64,000 nt of DNA, taken from contig DATLKN010000052.1 in NCBI GenBank assembly GCA_035538335.1, forward strand, positions 1 to 64,000, given 5' to 3'. The notes below the pieces were generated by a model that was given only the letters and a program-made list of their open reading frames with translations, was not told where the DNA came from and searched no databases. The translations under genes were made by a program, and so were the position numbers. Below are positions 8,070 through 15,924 of this stretch, piece by piece (position 1 is the first letter of the stretch; every line of letters begins with the position of its first letter). This DNA is from AP-15 sp035538335. GTDB lineage: Bacteria > Pseudomonadota > Alphaproteobacteria > ATCC43930 > CGMCC-115725.

Positions 8070-8291
8070 CTATTCCTTGTTGAGGCCGAGCTTCAGCTGC
8101 AGGCAGACGCCGACGAGGCTCTCGCCGCCGCCTTCGGACACCTCGATGCGCTCGCAGAACGTGTCCTCGAACAGCTCGCGGGCGCGGGCGAGGGCGGCCG
8201 GCTCTGTCGGGTAGATTTCGGTCCGCGGCGCGCCTTCGATACCGCTGCCGACCGCCGGCGAGGTGTCGATGTAGGTGATGCGGTAGCTCAT
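8070..8291 (-). CDS. Small conserved-looking protein of unknown function
   Basis: A 73-residue protein starting MSYRITYIDTSPAVGSGIEG at the ATG at 8291, which has a GGAGGAG ribosome-binding site close upstream. The open frame extends further upstream but without a comparable start. It has no signal peptide or membrane segment. Mixed acidic and hydrophobic composition (ARARELFEDTFCERIEVSEGG) suggests a small alpha/beta fold. I do not recognise the family. It is convergent with the hydrolase and divergent from the DUF1244 gene. Confidence 0.6.
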   Translation of the reverse strand: MSYRITYIDTSPAVGSGIEGAPRTEIYPTEPAALARARELFEDTFCERIEVSEGGGESLVGVCLQLKLGLNKE

Positions 8292-8436
8292 GATCTCCTC
8301 CCAGTGACGTGCGGGCCACACTGCCGTGCGACTTCCGGTTCGCAAATTCGCAAGCTTGGCGGCACCGGTTTCGATGCCGTGCCTTGGACTGCCTATTCTG
8401 TTATCATAGCTTCGTCCGGCCAGCGAGTCCTGCCCA

Positions 8437-8451
8437 AAAAGTGTCACTTTT
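8437..8451. promoter_or_regulatory. Short palindrome in a 288-bp divergent intergenic region
   Basis: AAAAGTG-T-CACTTTT is a perfect 7-1-7 palindrome between the 73-residue gene and the DUF1244 gene. A loose promoter (TTGGAC, 17-bp spacer, TAGCTT) lies just upstream around 8387-8416, which would put the palindrome near the transcription start. This is a possible operator only; no regulator is identified. Confidence 0.3.
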
Positions 8452-8579
8452 GAGGTTTCTACTGTGCTTTTCTTTGCAGATTTTCAATGAAGCTCTTGGG
8501 CGAGGAGGGGCGCGCGACGGATTGGCGAAACGCCCCGGCGGGTCCACATTATGCGCAACGCACCGAAATGGAGGTCGGC

Positions 8580-8873
8580 ATGGACGACAAGACCCGTATC
8601 GAGCTCGAGGCGGCAGCCTTCCGCCGTCTCGTCGCGCATCTGCGCGAGCGCACCGATGTGCAGAATATCGATCTGATGAATCTCGCCGGGTTCTGCCGGA
8701 ACTGCCTGTCGAAATGGTATCTGGCCGAGGCGCAGGAGCGCGGCGTGCCGCTGACCGACCCGCAGGCCCGCGAGATCGTCTACGGCATGCCGTACGAGGA
8801 ATGGAAGGCGAAGCACCAGAAGGAGGCGAGCCCCGCGCAGCAATCGGGGTTCGCGGGATCGCATCAGCACTGA
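8580..8873 (+). CDS. DUF1244 family protein
   Basis: A 97-residue protein whose core (FRRLVAHLRERTDVQNIDLM, then LAGFCRNCLSKWYLAEA, then MPYEEWKAKHQ) matches the DUF1244 family, a small helical protein widespread in alpha- and gammaproteobacteria and of unknown function. The CRNC pair is a conserved feature. I chose the ATG at 8580 because GGAGG sits five bases upstream; a second in-frame ATG at 8568 lacks this. The Gln/Ser/His tail is poorly conserved. The next gene downstream is gapR-like, 49 bp away. Confidence 0.88.
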   Translation: MDDKTRIELEAAAFRRLVAHLRERTDVQNIDLMNLAGFCRNCLSKWYLAEAQERGVPLTDPQAREIVYGMPYEEWKAKHQKEASPAQQSGFAGSHQH

Positions 8874-8922
8874 ACTGCTTCCCCGCGGGGAGGCGAGAAG
8901 CAAGCGGAGTCAAGAGGGGACC

Positions 8923-9189
8923 ATGCCGGATGTCGGGGGGATCGCGGGCGACAGGTTGCGCTCGTTCATCGAGCGCATCGAGCGGCTCGAAGAGGAGCGG
9001 CGCGTCTTGAGCGCCGACATAAAAGAAGTCTATGCCGAGGCGAAGGGCAACGGCTTCGAACCCAAGATCATGCGCCAGATCGTCCGCCTGAGAAAAAAGG
9101 ACAAGGACGAACTGGACGAGGAGGAGGGCCTGCTCGAGGTCTATAAGCGCGCGCTCGGCATGGTGCCGGCGGCCGCGGCGGCGGAATAG
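8923..9189 (+). CDS. gapR: GapR family nucleoid-associated protein (DUF2312)
   Basis: An 88-residue coiled-coil protein with the DUF2312 pattern: RLRSFIERIERLEEERRVLS, then IKEVYAEAKGNGFEPKIMRQ, then IVRLRKKDKDELDEEEGLLE. In Caulobacter, GapR forms tetramers that encircle overtwisted DNA ahead of replication and transcription and is needed for normal growth. The length agrees with the family. The C-terminal AAAAAE run is a simple tail. It is cotranscribed or closely following the DUF1244 gene and convergent with the ABC exporter ATPase gene. Confidence 0.92.
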   Translation: MPDVGGIAGDRLRSFIERIERLEEERRVLSADIKEVYAEAKGNGFEPKIMRQIVRLRKKDKDELDEEEGLLEVYKRALGMVPAAAAAE

Positions 9190-9192
9190 GCC

Positions 9193-9933
9193 TCAGCCGC
9201 GCTCGGCCTCGGCCGGATATAGCCGCTCGCGCGGCCGCGCGTCGGCGACGATGCGGCCGTCGTCCATCTCGATCAGGCGGTCGGCGGTCTCGATGATGCG
9301 CCGGTCGTGCGTCACCATCAGCACTGTCGAGCCCTGGGCGGCGACCGTCTCGCGCAGCAGCGCGACGACGTTGCCGCGCGACTCGCGGTCGAGCGCGGCG
9401 GTCGGCTCGTCGGCCAAGACGAGCGGCGGCCGGTTGACGAGGGCGCGGGCGACAGCGACGCGCTGGCATTCGCCGACCAAGAGCGCGCCCGGGCCTTCGT
9501 CGGCGCGGCTGCCGAGGCCGAGCCGGCTCAGGATCTCGATGCCGCGTCGCCGCATCTCGCGGCGGCGCCAGGTGCCGAGCTGCATCGCCATTCGGACGTT
9601 CTCGTAGGCCGAGAGCGCGTCGAACAGATTATGCGTCTGGAAGATGAAGCCAATCCGCCGGCGCAATGCGGTGCGCTCGCGCGGCCGCAGCCCTGCGAGA
9701 TCGCGGCCCAGCACCTCGATGCGGCCGTCCTGCGGCCGGCGCAGCGCGCCGATCAGCGTCAACAGCGTCGTCTTTCCAGACCCCGAGGGGCCAGTCAGCA
9801 CGATGAGCTGTCCCGCCTCGATCTCGGTCGAAAGGTCGTAGAGCACCTGATTAGCCGCCTTGCCGCGGCCATAGGCGTAGCCGACCCCGTCGAGGCGGAC
9901 GACCGGCTGCGACAGAGCGGGGGCTGCCATCAC
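9193..9933 (-). CDS. ABC exporter ATP-binding protein, DevA-like
   Basis: A 246-residue ATPase with Walker A GPSGSGKTT (about residues 48-56), Q-loop FQTHNLFDALSAYENV, Walker B PLVLADEPTAALDR and an H-loop in MVTHDRR. The ABC signature is unusual: LLVGECQRVAVARAL in place of the common LSGGQQQRV. It is most like the DevA/LolD/MacB ATPase group that works with FtsX-type permeases in export or lipoprotein release. It is the last gene of a three-gene operon, overlapping the preceding permease by ATGA. No HlyD/DevB adaptor is next to it. Confidence 0.87.
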   Translation of the reverse strand: MMAAPALSQPVVRLDGVGYAYGRGKAANQVLYDLSTEIEAGQLIVLTGPSGSGKTTLLTLIGALRRPQDGRIEVLGRDLAGLRPRERTALRRRIGFIFQTHNLFDALSAYENVRMAMQLGTWRRREMRRRGIEILSRLGLGSRADEGPGALLVGECQRVAVARALVNRPPLVLADEPTAALDRESRGNVVALLRETVAAQGSTVLMVTHDRRIIETADRLIEMDDGRIVADARPRERLYPAEAERG

Positions 9934-11108
9934 AGCACCTCGGCCGGGTCGGCTGCGATCAGGCGCCGCACCGCCAGCATCGCGGAGAGAAGCGATATGC
10001 CGAGCGTCAGCCCCAGCCCTTCGAGCGCCAGTTGCGGCGTCATTTGCAGCGGCAACAGGGCGAGCCCGCCGACGAGCCGAAAAATCGCGATGCCCGAGAC
10101 GACGGCGATCAGGTAGCCGGCGAGCGCCGTCATGAAGGCTTGCTCCAGAACGATGCGCACCAGCCGGCCGGTGCCGTAGCCGATCGCTTTCAGGGTGGCG
10201 TATTGCGGCAACGTCTCGGACAGCTCGGTATAGACGATCTGGTAGGCGATCAGCATGCCGACGGCGAACCCCATCGCCGTGCCGATCGTGAAGATCGGCC
10301 CGGCCGAGGAGACCCTCGCCTGGAAATTCTTCTCCAATCGCACGATGCCGGGTTTGCCGAGGACCGAAACGGAGCGCGGCAGCGCCTCGCGCAATGCCGT
10401 GCGCACGACTGCGGCGTGCGCTCCGGGCGCCAGCCTGATCACGCCCGTCTCGACGCCGGCCGGCGGGTAGAGCTCCTTGAAGGTGTCGACGCTCATGATC
10501 ACCGTGCCGTCGTTCTGAAAATCGGGGCCGAGCGCGAAACTGCCGACGATGCGCACCGGCTTGCCGTTGATCTCGCTTTTTTCGGCGCTGCCCGTCATGC
10601 CGAGAAAGCGCCGCGCGCGGCGATCGACGAGCACCGTGCCGTGCGCCTTCAGGCGCGGGATCAGCGGCGCCAGCGCCGGCCAGCGAAACACCGGCCGGTC
10701 GGGATCGACACCCAGCGCCTGCACCACGAACCGCTTGTGGTCGTAAGGGTTCTGCCAGAAGAAATCGAACCAGCCGGCGTAGAGCGGCGATGCCGATGCA
10801 ACCCCGGGGACCTGCCGCGCCGCCTCGATGAGGTGAGAGGAGAACGGCTCGCTCGTTGCAAAGCGGTACTTCGCCGCGTCGATGATGAAGAGGCTGCCGT
10901 CGAGGCGCCGCGGGATCGCCAGCGCGCTGTCGAAGAACGCCCGCTGGAAACCGAGCTGCACCAGCATCAGCAGCACCGCGAAGCCGATCGCGCTCGCCGA
11001 GCGCAGGAAGCGTCCGCGCCTCGCCGCGAGATTGCGCCAGGCGAGCGGCACCGGCCAGCCGACGGAGCGCCGCGGCGCGACCGACAGACGGGTCGAGGCG
11101 GCCGGCAT
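9930..11108 (-). CDS. FtsX-like permease, DevC type (second subunit)
   Basis: A 392-residue membrane protein: one N-terminal helix (about residues 30-50), a large periplasmic MacB-PCD-like domain (about residues 55-270, with RRLDGSLFIIDAAKYRF and RARRFLGMTGSAEKSEINGK), then three C-terminal helices with LSETLPQYATLKAIGYGTGRL, the conserved FtsX cytoplasmic motif. The start at 11108 shares its A with the TGA of the upstream permease (TGATG), and the end overlaps the ATPase by ATGA. The substrate is unknown. Confidence 0.85.
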   Translation of the reverse strand: MPAASTRLSVAPRRSVGWPVPLAWRNLAARRGRFLRSASAIGFAVLLMLVQLGFQRAFFDSALAIPRRLDGSLFIIDAAKYRFATSEPFSSHLIEAARQVPGVASASPLYAGWFDFFWQNPYDHKRFVVQALGVDPDRPVFRWPALAPLIPRLKAHGTVLVDRRARRFLGMTGSAEKSEINGKPVRIVGSFALGPDFQNDGTVIMSVDTFKELYPPAGVETGVIRLAPGAHAAVVRTALREALPRSVSVLGKPGIVRLEKNFQARVSSAGPIFTIGTAMGFAVGMLIAYQIVYTELSETLPQYATLKAIGYGTGRLVRIVLEQAFMTALAGYLIAVVSGIAIFRLVGGLALLPLQMTPQLALEGLGLTLGISLLSAMLAVRRLIAADPAEVL

Positions 11109-12265
11109 CAGAAGCGCTGCCCGCGTTTGATCAGCTCGGCCGGATTGGCGCGGCCGAGACCCGACAGCGCCAGCCCGGCCGAGACCGCCGCCATCGCGAG
11201 CGCGGCGCCGAGGACGGCGGCAAGCTGCAGCTCGCTCATCGCCGCCGGCAGGAGCGTCTGCGTCCGGATCAGGCGGTAGACGAGGAGCGCCGCGCCCGTC
11301 GCCGGGACGAAGGCGATCAGCACGATCGCCAACGACATGCCGAGGACGACCGCGGCGAGCGCCCCGTCCGCATAGCCGATCGCCTTCAGCATCGCGAACT
11401 CGCCGAGCCGCCGGCCGATCTCGATCGACAGCGTCTGGAAGACGATCATGATGCCGACGACGAGGGAGACGACGAGCCCCGACCCGAAAATCAGCCCGAC
11501 CGAGGTGCGGATCGTCCAATAGGCGATCTCGTGCGCTTCGAGTTGCGGCCGGGTGAAGATGCGCACCTCCCCTCCCAGGCGCGCGCGCAGCTCTGCCGCG
11601 GCGAGTTCGGGATCGGCGCCGGAACGCAAGCGAAGCAGCCCGATATTGGCGTCGCCGACGCCGCGGCCGGGAAAGAGACGAACGAAATTTTCGGCGCTCG
11701 CCAGCGCGACGCCGAGCCCCAAAAACCCCGTGCCGAGCCGGTATTTGCCGGCGATCGTCTCCTTGCGGCCGGCGATCTCGACGCGCCGGCCCTTCGTCAG
11801 GGGCCCGAACATCGGCCGCGTCGCGCTGTCCATCAGCACAGTATCGGGCTTCTCGAGGGCGCCGATCCGGCTCTCGATGCCGGCGACCGAAAAGATCCCG
11901 CCCGTGGGCGGAAAGCCGATGACGAACAGGTCGGGCTCGACGCCGCCCGCAAGGCTCTTCCATTTCGCCGAGCCGAAATAGAGCGGGGTCGCCCGCGCGA
12001 CCTCGGGAACGGCGCGCGCCCGGTCGAGCAGCTGCGCCGGAAACTCGCCGGGTTGCGTCACGTATTCGTAGTCCCGAGAGGTCATCAACAGGTCGAACCG
12101 CAGCCGATGATAGAGCAGCAGGCCGCCGCGCGGGATCGCGACGTAAAGGCCGATCTCGACGAAAACGAGCAGGATCGCGATGAAGATCCCGGCGATCGCG
12201 AGACCGGTGCGAGCCTTGTCGTGGGCGAGTATCCGCCAAGCGAGAAAAAACGGTTTCGATCGCAT
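11108..12265 (-). CDS. FtsX-like permease, DevC type (first subunit)
   Basis: A 385-residue paralogue of the next gene with the same layout: N-terminal helix (TGLAIAGIFIAILLVFVEIGL), a periplasmic domain, then three C-terminal helices with LGEFAMLKAIGYADG. The ATG at 12265 (MRSKPFFLAWRIL) is preferred; the open frame runs further upstream but lacks a family-like N-terminus. Two different permeases plus one ATPase suggest a heterodimeric exporter. The gene starts the operon, and the divergent gene at 12393 encodes a small exported protein that could be a partner, though nothing proves it. Confidence 0.85.
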   Translation of the reverse strand: MRSKPFFLAWRILAHDKARTGLAIAGIFIAILLVFVEIGLYVAIPRGGLLLYHRLRFDLLMTSRDYEYVTQPGEFPAQLLDRARAVPEVARATPLYFGSAKWKSLAGGVEPDLFVIGFPPTGGIFSVAGIESRIGALEKPDTVLMDSATRPMFGPLTKGRRVEIAGRKETIAGKYRLGTGFLGLGVALASAENFVRLFPGRGVGDANIGLLRLRSGADPELAAAELRARLGGEVRIFTRPQLEAHEIAYWTIRTSVGLIFGSGLVVSLVVGIMIVFQTLSIEIGRRLGEFAMLKAIGYADGALAAVVLGMSLAIVLIAFVPATGAALLVYRLIRTQTLLPAAMSELQLAAVLGAALAMAAVSAGLALSGLGRANPAELIKRGQRF

Positions 12266-12392
12266 TCCTTGACGACAACGCCCGGTCGGCGGTCTCGATC
12301 GCAGGAAACCGCGAGCCGTTTTCTGGTGTTGCCTTTTACAGCCCGCGGACGATAGCGCCGCGGCGATACGGGTATGGTGGAGGGTTGACGCA

Positions 12393-12692
12393 ATGGCGTG
12401 CACGAAAAGCGGCGTTCGCCGCACGATGATCGCCGCGGCCGCGGCCGCTTGTCTCGCCGGAATGTGGCCGGGGCTCGCCTCGGCTCTGCCGGTCAACAGC
12501 TTGCCGAACGGTCCCGTCGCCTGCGGCGCGGTGGTGCGCCACTTCGGCGCCTGGACCGTGCGGGCGCCGCTGACGCTCCAGACTGATCAAGGGCCGTTGC
12601 AGCTCTCCCCGGGCCAGACTTTCGGGCCGGGGTATTTCATCGGCCGCGTCGAACCGTCGGCGATTTTCGACCGCAACTGCGGCAATCCTTGA
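12393..12692 (+). CDS. Small secreted protein of unknown function
   Basis: A 99-residue protein with an N-terminal signal sequence (about residues 1-31, Arg-Arg then an alanine-rich core ending ASA). The mature part of about 68 residues contains two cysteines (GPVACGAVV and DRNCGNP) that could form a disulfide. It begins at an ATG with GGTGGAGGG upstream. It is not recognised. It is divergent from the ABC exporter operon and followed by a family-B repeat. Confidence 0.55.
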   Translation: MACTKSGVRRTMIAAAAAACLAGMWPGLASALPVNSLPNGPVACGAVVRHFGAWTVRAPLTLQTDQGPLQLSPGQTFGPGYFIGRVEPSAIFDRNCGNP

Positions 12693-12707
12693 GCTTTGGT
12701 GGCCGCC

Positions 12708-12765
12708 GATACCGGCGCCGGTATCCGTGGCCGTCATGCATCCCGTCTTTCGTAGGGACGGCGAG
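12708..12765. repeat. Interspersed palindromic repeat, family B
   Basis: GATACCGGCGCCGGTATC (12708-12725) is a perfect 18-bp palindrome, followed by the second half of the family-B element (CATGCATCCCGTCTTTCGTA...). It lies just after the 99-residue secreted protein gene. Confidence 0.65.
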
Positions 12766-12825
12766 GCGGCGAGGTTCGAGGTGTGCTAAGCTGCACCGCG
12801 AGGAGGGCAGGGGCGACCCCGACGC

Positions 12826-13848
12826 ATGCAGAAGCTCGCCGACAAGGCCGCCGCGCTCGCTGCCGGCGGCCGCGTGCCGCGCGAGATCGAGCTCGGCGCC
12901 GCGCTCGCGATACGGCTGTGCGCCGTCATCCTCGCCGCGACGGCGCGCGAGCCGCGCGTGCTCACGGTACGCATCGGTGGCGAGGAGGCGGCTGAGGCGC
13001 TCCCCTCGGGGCCGCTCGAAATCGAGCACCGCACGCTCGAACTGGGCCTGCGCGCCTGGGTCGAGCGCCAGACGAGCCATATCCTCGGCTATGTCGAGCA
13101 ACTCTACACCTTCGGCGACCGCGACCGGCTGGAAGGCGACGGACGGCCGACGCGGGCCTTGACCGTCGCCTATCTGGCGCTCGTCCTCGAAGCGCGTCCG
13201 GCCGGCACGGCCGAGGCGAATTGGCAGAATTGGTACCGCTATTTTCCGTGGGAGGATTGGCGCGACGGCGAGCCGGCGGTGCTCGGGGCCCTGCTGCGCG
13301 GGCTGGCGGATTGGGCGCGGGCGGCGCCGGGCGAGGGTGAGCGGCGGTTGCGCGAGGAGCGGCTGTGGCTCGCCTTCGCGGCCGGCGCCGCCGCGTGGAA
13401 CGAGGAGCTGGTGCTCGAGCGCTACGAGCTGCTCTACGAGGCGGGGCTCGTCGCCGAACGCCGGCGCGACCTGCCGAGCCTCGGCGAGGCCGCGCCGGGC
13501 CCTGTCTTCGGACAGGCGATGGCGGCCGACCACCGCCGCATTCTGGCGACCGCCATCGGCCGCCTGCGCGGCAAGATCAAATACCGGCCGGTCGTCTTCG
13601 AGCTGATGCCGCCCGCCTTCACGCTGCTGCAATTGCAGCGCACCGTCGAGGCGCTGTCGGGGGTGCGGCTGCACAAGCAGAATTTCCGCCGGCTCGTCGA
13701 GCAGCAGGGCCTCGTCGAGGAGACCGGCGAACTGAGCCTCGATACCGGCGGCCGCCCGGCGCGGCTCGTCCGTTTCCGCCGCGAGGTGTTGCTCGAACGC
13801 CCGGCGCCGGGGGTGCGGTTGCGGGCCGGCCGGCGCGTGCCCGCTTGA
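12826..13848 (+). CDS. nadQ: NadQ-type transcriptional regulator of NAD biosynthesis (COG4111)
   Basis: A 340-residue protein of the COG4111 family: an N-terminal half distantly related to NUDIX/NrtR ligand-binding domains and a C-terminal winged helix (KIKYRPVVFELMPPAFTLLQ, then LQRTVEALSGVRLHKQNFRR). In alphaproteobacteria this family is inferred to repress nadA-nadB-nadC. Its position immediately before nadA, with two matching 17-bp palindromes in the gap, supports that role. No other DNA-binding protein is nearby. The NUDIX catalytic box is not evident, so it is probably a sensor rather than an enzyme. Confidence 0.85.
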   Translation: MQKLADKAAALAAGGRVPREIELGAALAIRLCAVILAATAREPRVLTVRIGGEEAAEALPSGPLEIEHRTLELGLRAWVERQTSHILGYVEQLYTFGDRDRLEGDGRPTRALTVAYLALVLEARPAGTAEANWQNWYRYFPWEDWRDGEPAVLGALLRGLADWARAAPGEGERRLREERLWLAFAAGAAAWNEELVLERYELLYEAGLVAERRRDLPSLGEAAPGPVFGQAMAADHRRILATAIGRLRGKIKYRPVVFELMPPAFTLLQLQRTVEALSGVRLHKQNFRRLVEQQGLVEETGELSLDTGGRPARLVRFRREVLLERPAPGVRLRAGRRVPA

Positions 13849-13867
13849 CGTCGGCTCGGCGCGCCTT

Positions 13868-13884
13868 ATACTCATATACAGTAT
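13868..13884. promoter_or_regulatory. Candidate NadQ operator 1
   Basis: ATACTCATATACAGTAT, within a longer perfect inverted repeat CTTATAC-N9-GTATAAG (13865-13887). It matches operator 2 in length and in the outer bases (ATrCTCAT...AGTAT). It lies 80 bp before nadA, 20 bp after the nadQ stop codon. Confidence 0.65.
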
Positions 13885-13893
13885 AAGAACATC

Positions 13894-13916
13894 GCCGGGC
13901 TGTCGCGCCCGGCTTT
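13894..13916 (+). terminator. Hairpin between nadQ and nadA, possible weak terminator
   Basis: Perfect 7-bp stem GCCGGGC / GCCCGGC (13894-13900 and 13907-13913) with a 6-base loop, followed by TTTCT. The short T-run makes it a weak intrinsic terminator at best. It sits between the two operator copies. Confidence 0.4.
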
Positions 13917-13930
13917 CTCGGGCAATCAAA

Positions 13931-13947
13931 ATGCTCATTCTGAGTAT
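13931..13947. promoter_or_regulatory. Candidate NadQ operator 2
   Basis: ATGCTCATTCTGAGTAT, a 17-bp near-perfect palindrome (CTCA-TTC-TGAG core), ending 16 bp before the nadA ATG and just ahead of its AGGAGA ribosome-binding site. Its start is exactly 63 bp from that of operator 1, close to six helical turns, so the two sites face the same side of the DNA. Confidence 0.65.
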
Positions 13948-13963
13948 AACATAGGAGAACCCG

Positions 13964-14965
13964 ATGCCGCAAAGCGTGGTGTGCGAAACCGCCGACAGCG
14001 GCTTGCCGCTGCCCTTTCTCTACGACCGCGTGCGGCGCCATGTCCCGCCCTTCGAGTGGCAGATCCTCGCCGAGGATATCGCGGCGATCCTCGAGCTCAA
14101 GCACGAGCGCAACGCCGTCATCCTGGCGCACAACTATCAGACCCCCGAAATCTTCCACACGGTTGCCGACATCGTCGGCGACAGCCTCGCTCTGGCGCGC
14201 GAGGCGGCGCGCACTGAGGCTGCCGTCATCGTGCTGGCGGGCGTCCACTTCATGGCGGAAACGGCAAAGCTGCTGAACCCGCAGAAGCGGGTGCTGATCC
14301 CCGATCCGCGGGCCGGCTGCTCGCTCGCCGCCTCGATCACCGCCGCCGATGTGCGGCTGTTGCGCGAGCGCTATCCGGGGATGCCGATCGTCGGCTACGT
14401 CAACACTTCGGCCGCGGTCAAGGCCGAATGCGACGTGTGCTGCACCTCGAGCAACGCGAAGCAGGTGGTCGAGGCGTTGGGCGCGCCGCGCGTCGTCATG
14501 CTCCCCGACGAATATCTCGCCCGCAACACGGCGGCGCAAACCCGCGTCGAGATCATCGCCTGGAAGGGCCATTGCGAGGTACACGAGCGCTTCACGCCCG
14601 AGGACATCCGCGAATTGCGCGCCGGCTACCCCGGCGTCACGGTGCTCGCCCACCCCGAATGCCCTCCCGAGGTCGTCGCCGAATGCGATTTCGCCGGTTC
14701 GACCGCGGCGATGGCGGCCTATGTCGGCGCGCGTCGGCCGGCGCGCGTCGCGCTTTTGACCGAATGCTCGATGAGCGACAATGTGGCGTTGCAGTATCCC
14801 GATCTCGAATTCGTCCGGCCGTGCAATCTGTGCCCGCACATGAAACGGATCACCCTGCCGAAGATCCGCCGGGCGCTCGAGACGATGACGCACGAGGTCG
14901 CCGTCGAGCCGGGCGTCGCCCAGCGCGCGCGGGCGGCCGTCGAGCGCATGCTGGCGCTGGGATGA
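13964..14965 (+). CDS. nadA: Quinolinate synthase NadA
   Basis: Condenses iminoaspartate with dihydroxyacetone phosphate to quinolinate in de novo NAD synthesis, using an oxygen-sensitive [4Fe-4S] cluster. The 333 residues match the family. Cluster cysteines are visible in DPRAGCSLA, ECDVCCTSSNA and FVRPCNLCPHMKR. NAVILAHNYQTPEI near residue 47 and WKGHCEVHERF are also characteristic. It is probably regulated by NadQ through the two upstream palindromes. It is followed by a repeat and then nadC; nadB, which usually lies between them, is absent. Confidence 0.96.
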   Translation: MPQSVVCETADSGLPLPFLYDRVRRHVPPFEWQILAEDIAAILELKHERNAVILAHNYQTPEIFHTVADIVGDSLALAREAARTEAAVIVLAGVHFMAETAKLLNPQKRVLIPDPRAGCSLAASITAADVRLLRERYPGMPIVGYVNTSAAVKAECDVCCTSSNAKQVVEALGAPRVVMLPDEYLARNTAAQTRVEIIAWKGHCEVHERFTPEDIRELRAGYPGVTVLAHPECPPEVVAECDFAGSTAAMAAYVGARRPARVALLTECSMSDNVALQYPDLEFVRPCNLCPHMKRITLPKIRRALETMTHEVAVEPGVAQRARAAVERMLALG

Positions 14966-14979
14966 GGCTGCTGTTCTCT

Positions 14980-15058
14980 CGTCGGCCCCGCGCAAGCGGG
15001 GGTCCAGAGCAACCGTTGCCTCGCTCGCCCCGGGTTCCCGCTTTCGCGGAAACGACGA
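14980..15058. repeat. Interspersed palindromic repeat, family B
   Basis: GTCGGCCCCGCGCAAGCGGG followed by a second arm ending CCCGCTTTCGCGGAAACGAC, filling most of the nadA-nadC gap, the place where nadB would be expected. Confidence 0.7.
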
Positions 15059-15080
15059 TCTCCTTCGGATGGAGGCTGCG

Positions 15081-15920
15081 ATGACGATGCGCTTTCTCGC
15101 CGAGCCGGTGGTGCGCGCGGCATTGTTCGAGGATCTGGGCCGCGCCGGCGACATCACGAGCGAGGCGATCGTGCCGGAAGAGGCCGAGGTCGGGGCGGTC
15201 GTCGGCGCGCGCCGTCCCGGAATCCTCGCCGGCCTCGAGACCGCGCTGCTCGCCTTCGAACTGCTCGATTCCGGTCTGCGCATCGAGCTGCTCGCCCGCG
15301 ACGGCGAGCGGCTCGCGCCCGGCCAGCCGGTCGCGCGCATCGCCGGCCGGGCGCGCCCGATCCTCGCCGCCGAGCGCACCGCGCTCAATTTTCTCGGCCG
15401 CCTCAGCGGCATCGCGACGGCGACGCGCGCCTTCGCCGACGCCATTGCCGGCTACGAGGCGAAGATCGTCTGCACCCGCAAGACGACGCCCGGCCTGCGC
15501 GCACTCGAAAAACACGCGGTGCGGCAGGGCGGCGGCGCCAACCACCGCTTCGGGCTCGACGACGCGATGCTGATCAAGGACAACCACATCGCGCTCGCCG
15601 GCGGGGTGCGGCCGGCGGTCGAGCGGGCGCGCGCGCAGGCCGGCCATCTCGTCAAGATCGAGCTCGAGGTCGACACGCTCGAGCAGCTCGTGCAAGGGCT
15701 CGCGCTCGGGGTCGATGCCGTGCTCCTCGACAACATGGACCCGCCGATGCTTGCCGAGGCGGTAGGGATGGTCGGCGGCCGGGCCGTCACCGAAGCCTCG
15801 GGCCGCATCACGCTCGAGACCGTCGCGGCGGTGGCGGCGACCGGCGTCGATCTGATCTCCTCGGGCTACATCACGCACAGCGCCCCGAGCCTCGATCTCG
15901 GGCTCGACATCGAGGGCTGA
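15081..15920 (+). CDS. nadC: Nicotinate-nucleotide pyrophosphorylase (quinolinate phosphoribosyltransferase)
   Basis: Converts quinolinate and PRPP to nicotinate mononucleotide. From the ATG at 15081 it has 279 residues, typical of NadC. Conserved motifs are ERTALNFLGRLSGIATAT, CTRKTTPGLRALEKHAV, GGGANHRFGLDDAMLIKDNH, VDAVLLDNM and TEASGRI. I chose 15081 because GGAGG lies five bases upstream; an in-frame ATG at 15069 has no such site. It probably belongs to the nadA transcript despite the intervening repeat. Confidence 0.95.
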   Translation: MTMRFLAEPVVRAALFEDLGRAGDITSEAIVPEEAEVGAVVGARRPGILAGLETALLAFELLDSGLRIELLARDGERLAPGQPVARIAGRARPILAAERTALNFLGRLSGIATATRAFADAIAGYEAKIVCTRKTTPGLRALEKHAVRQGGGANHRFGLDDAMLIKDNHIALAGGVRPAVERARAQAGHLVKIELEVDTLEQLVQGLALGVDAVLLDNMDPPMLAEAVGMVGGRAVTEASGRITLETVAAVAATGVDLISSGYITHSAPSLDLGLDIEG

Positions 15921-15924
15921 CGGC

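Noticed and set aside
9930..12278. A single 782-residue reading frame covering both FtsX-like permeases
   Set aside because: Only its C-terminal 392 residues (from 11108) look like a permease; the rest is an Arg/Ala-rich shadow of the first permease gene, which is read in another frame.
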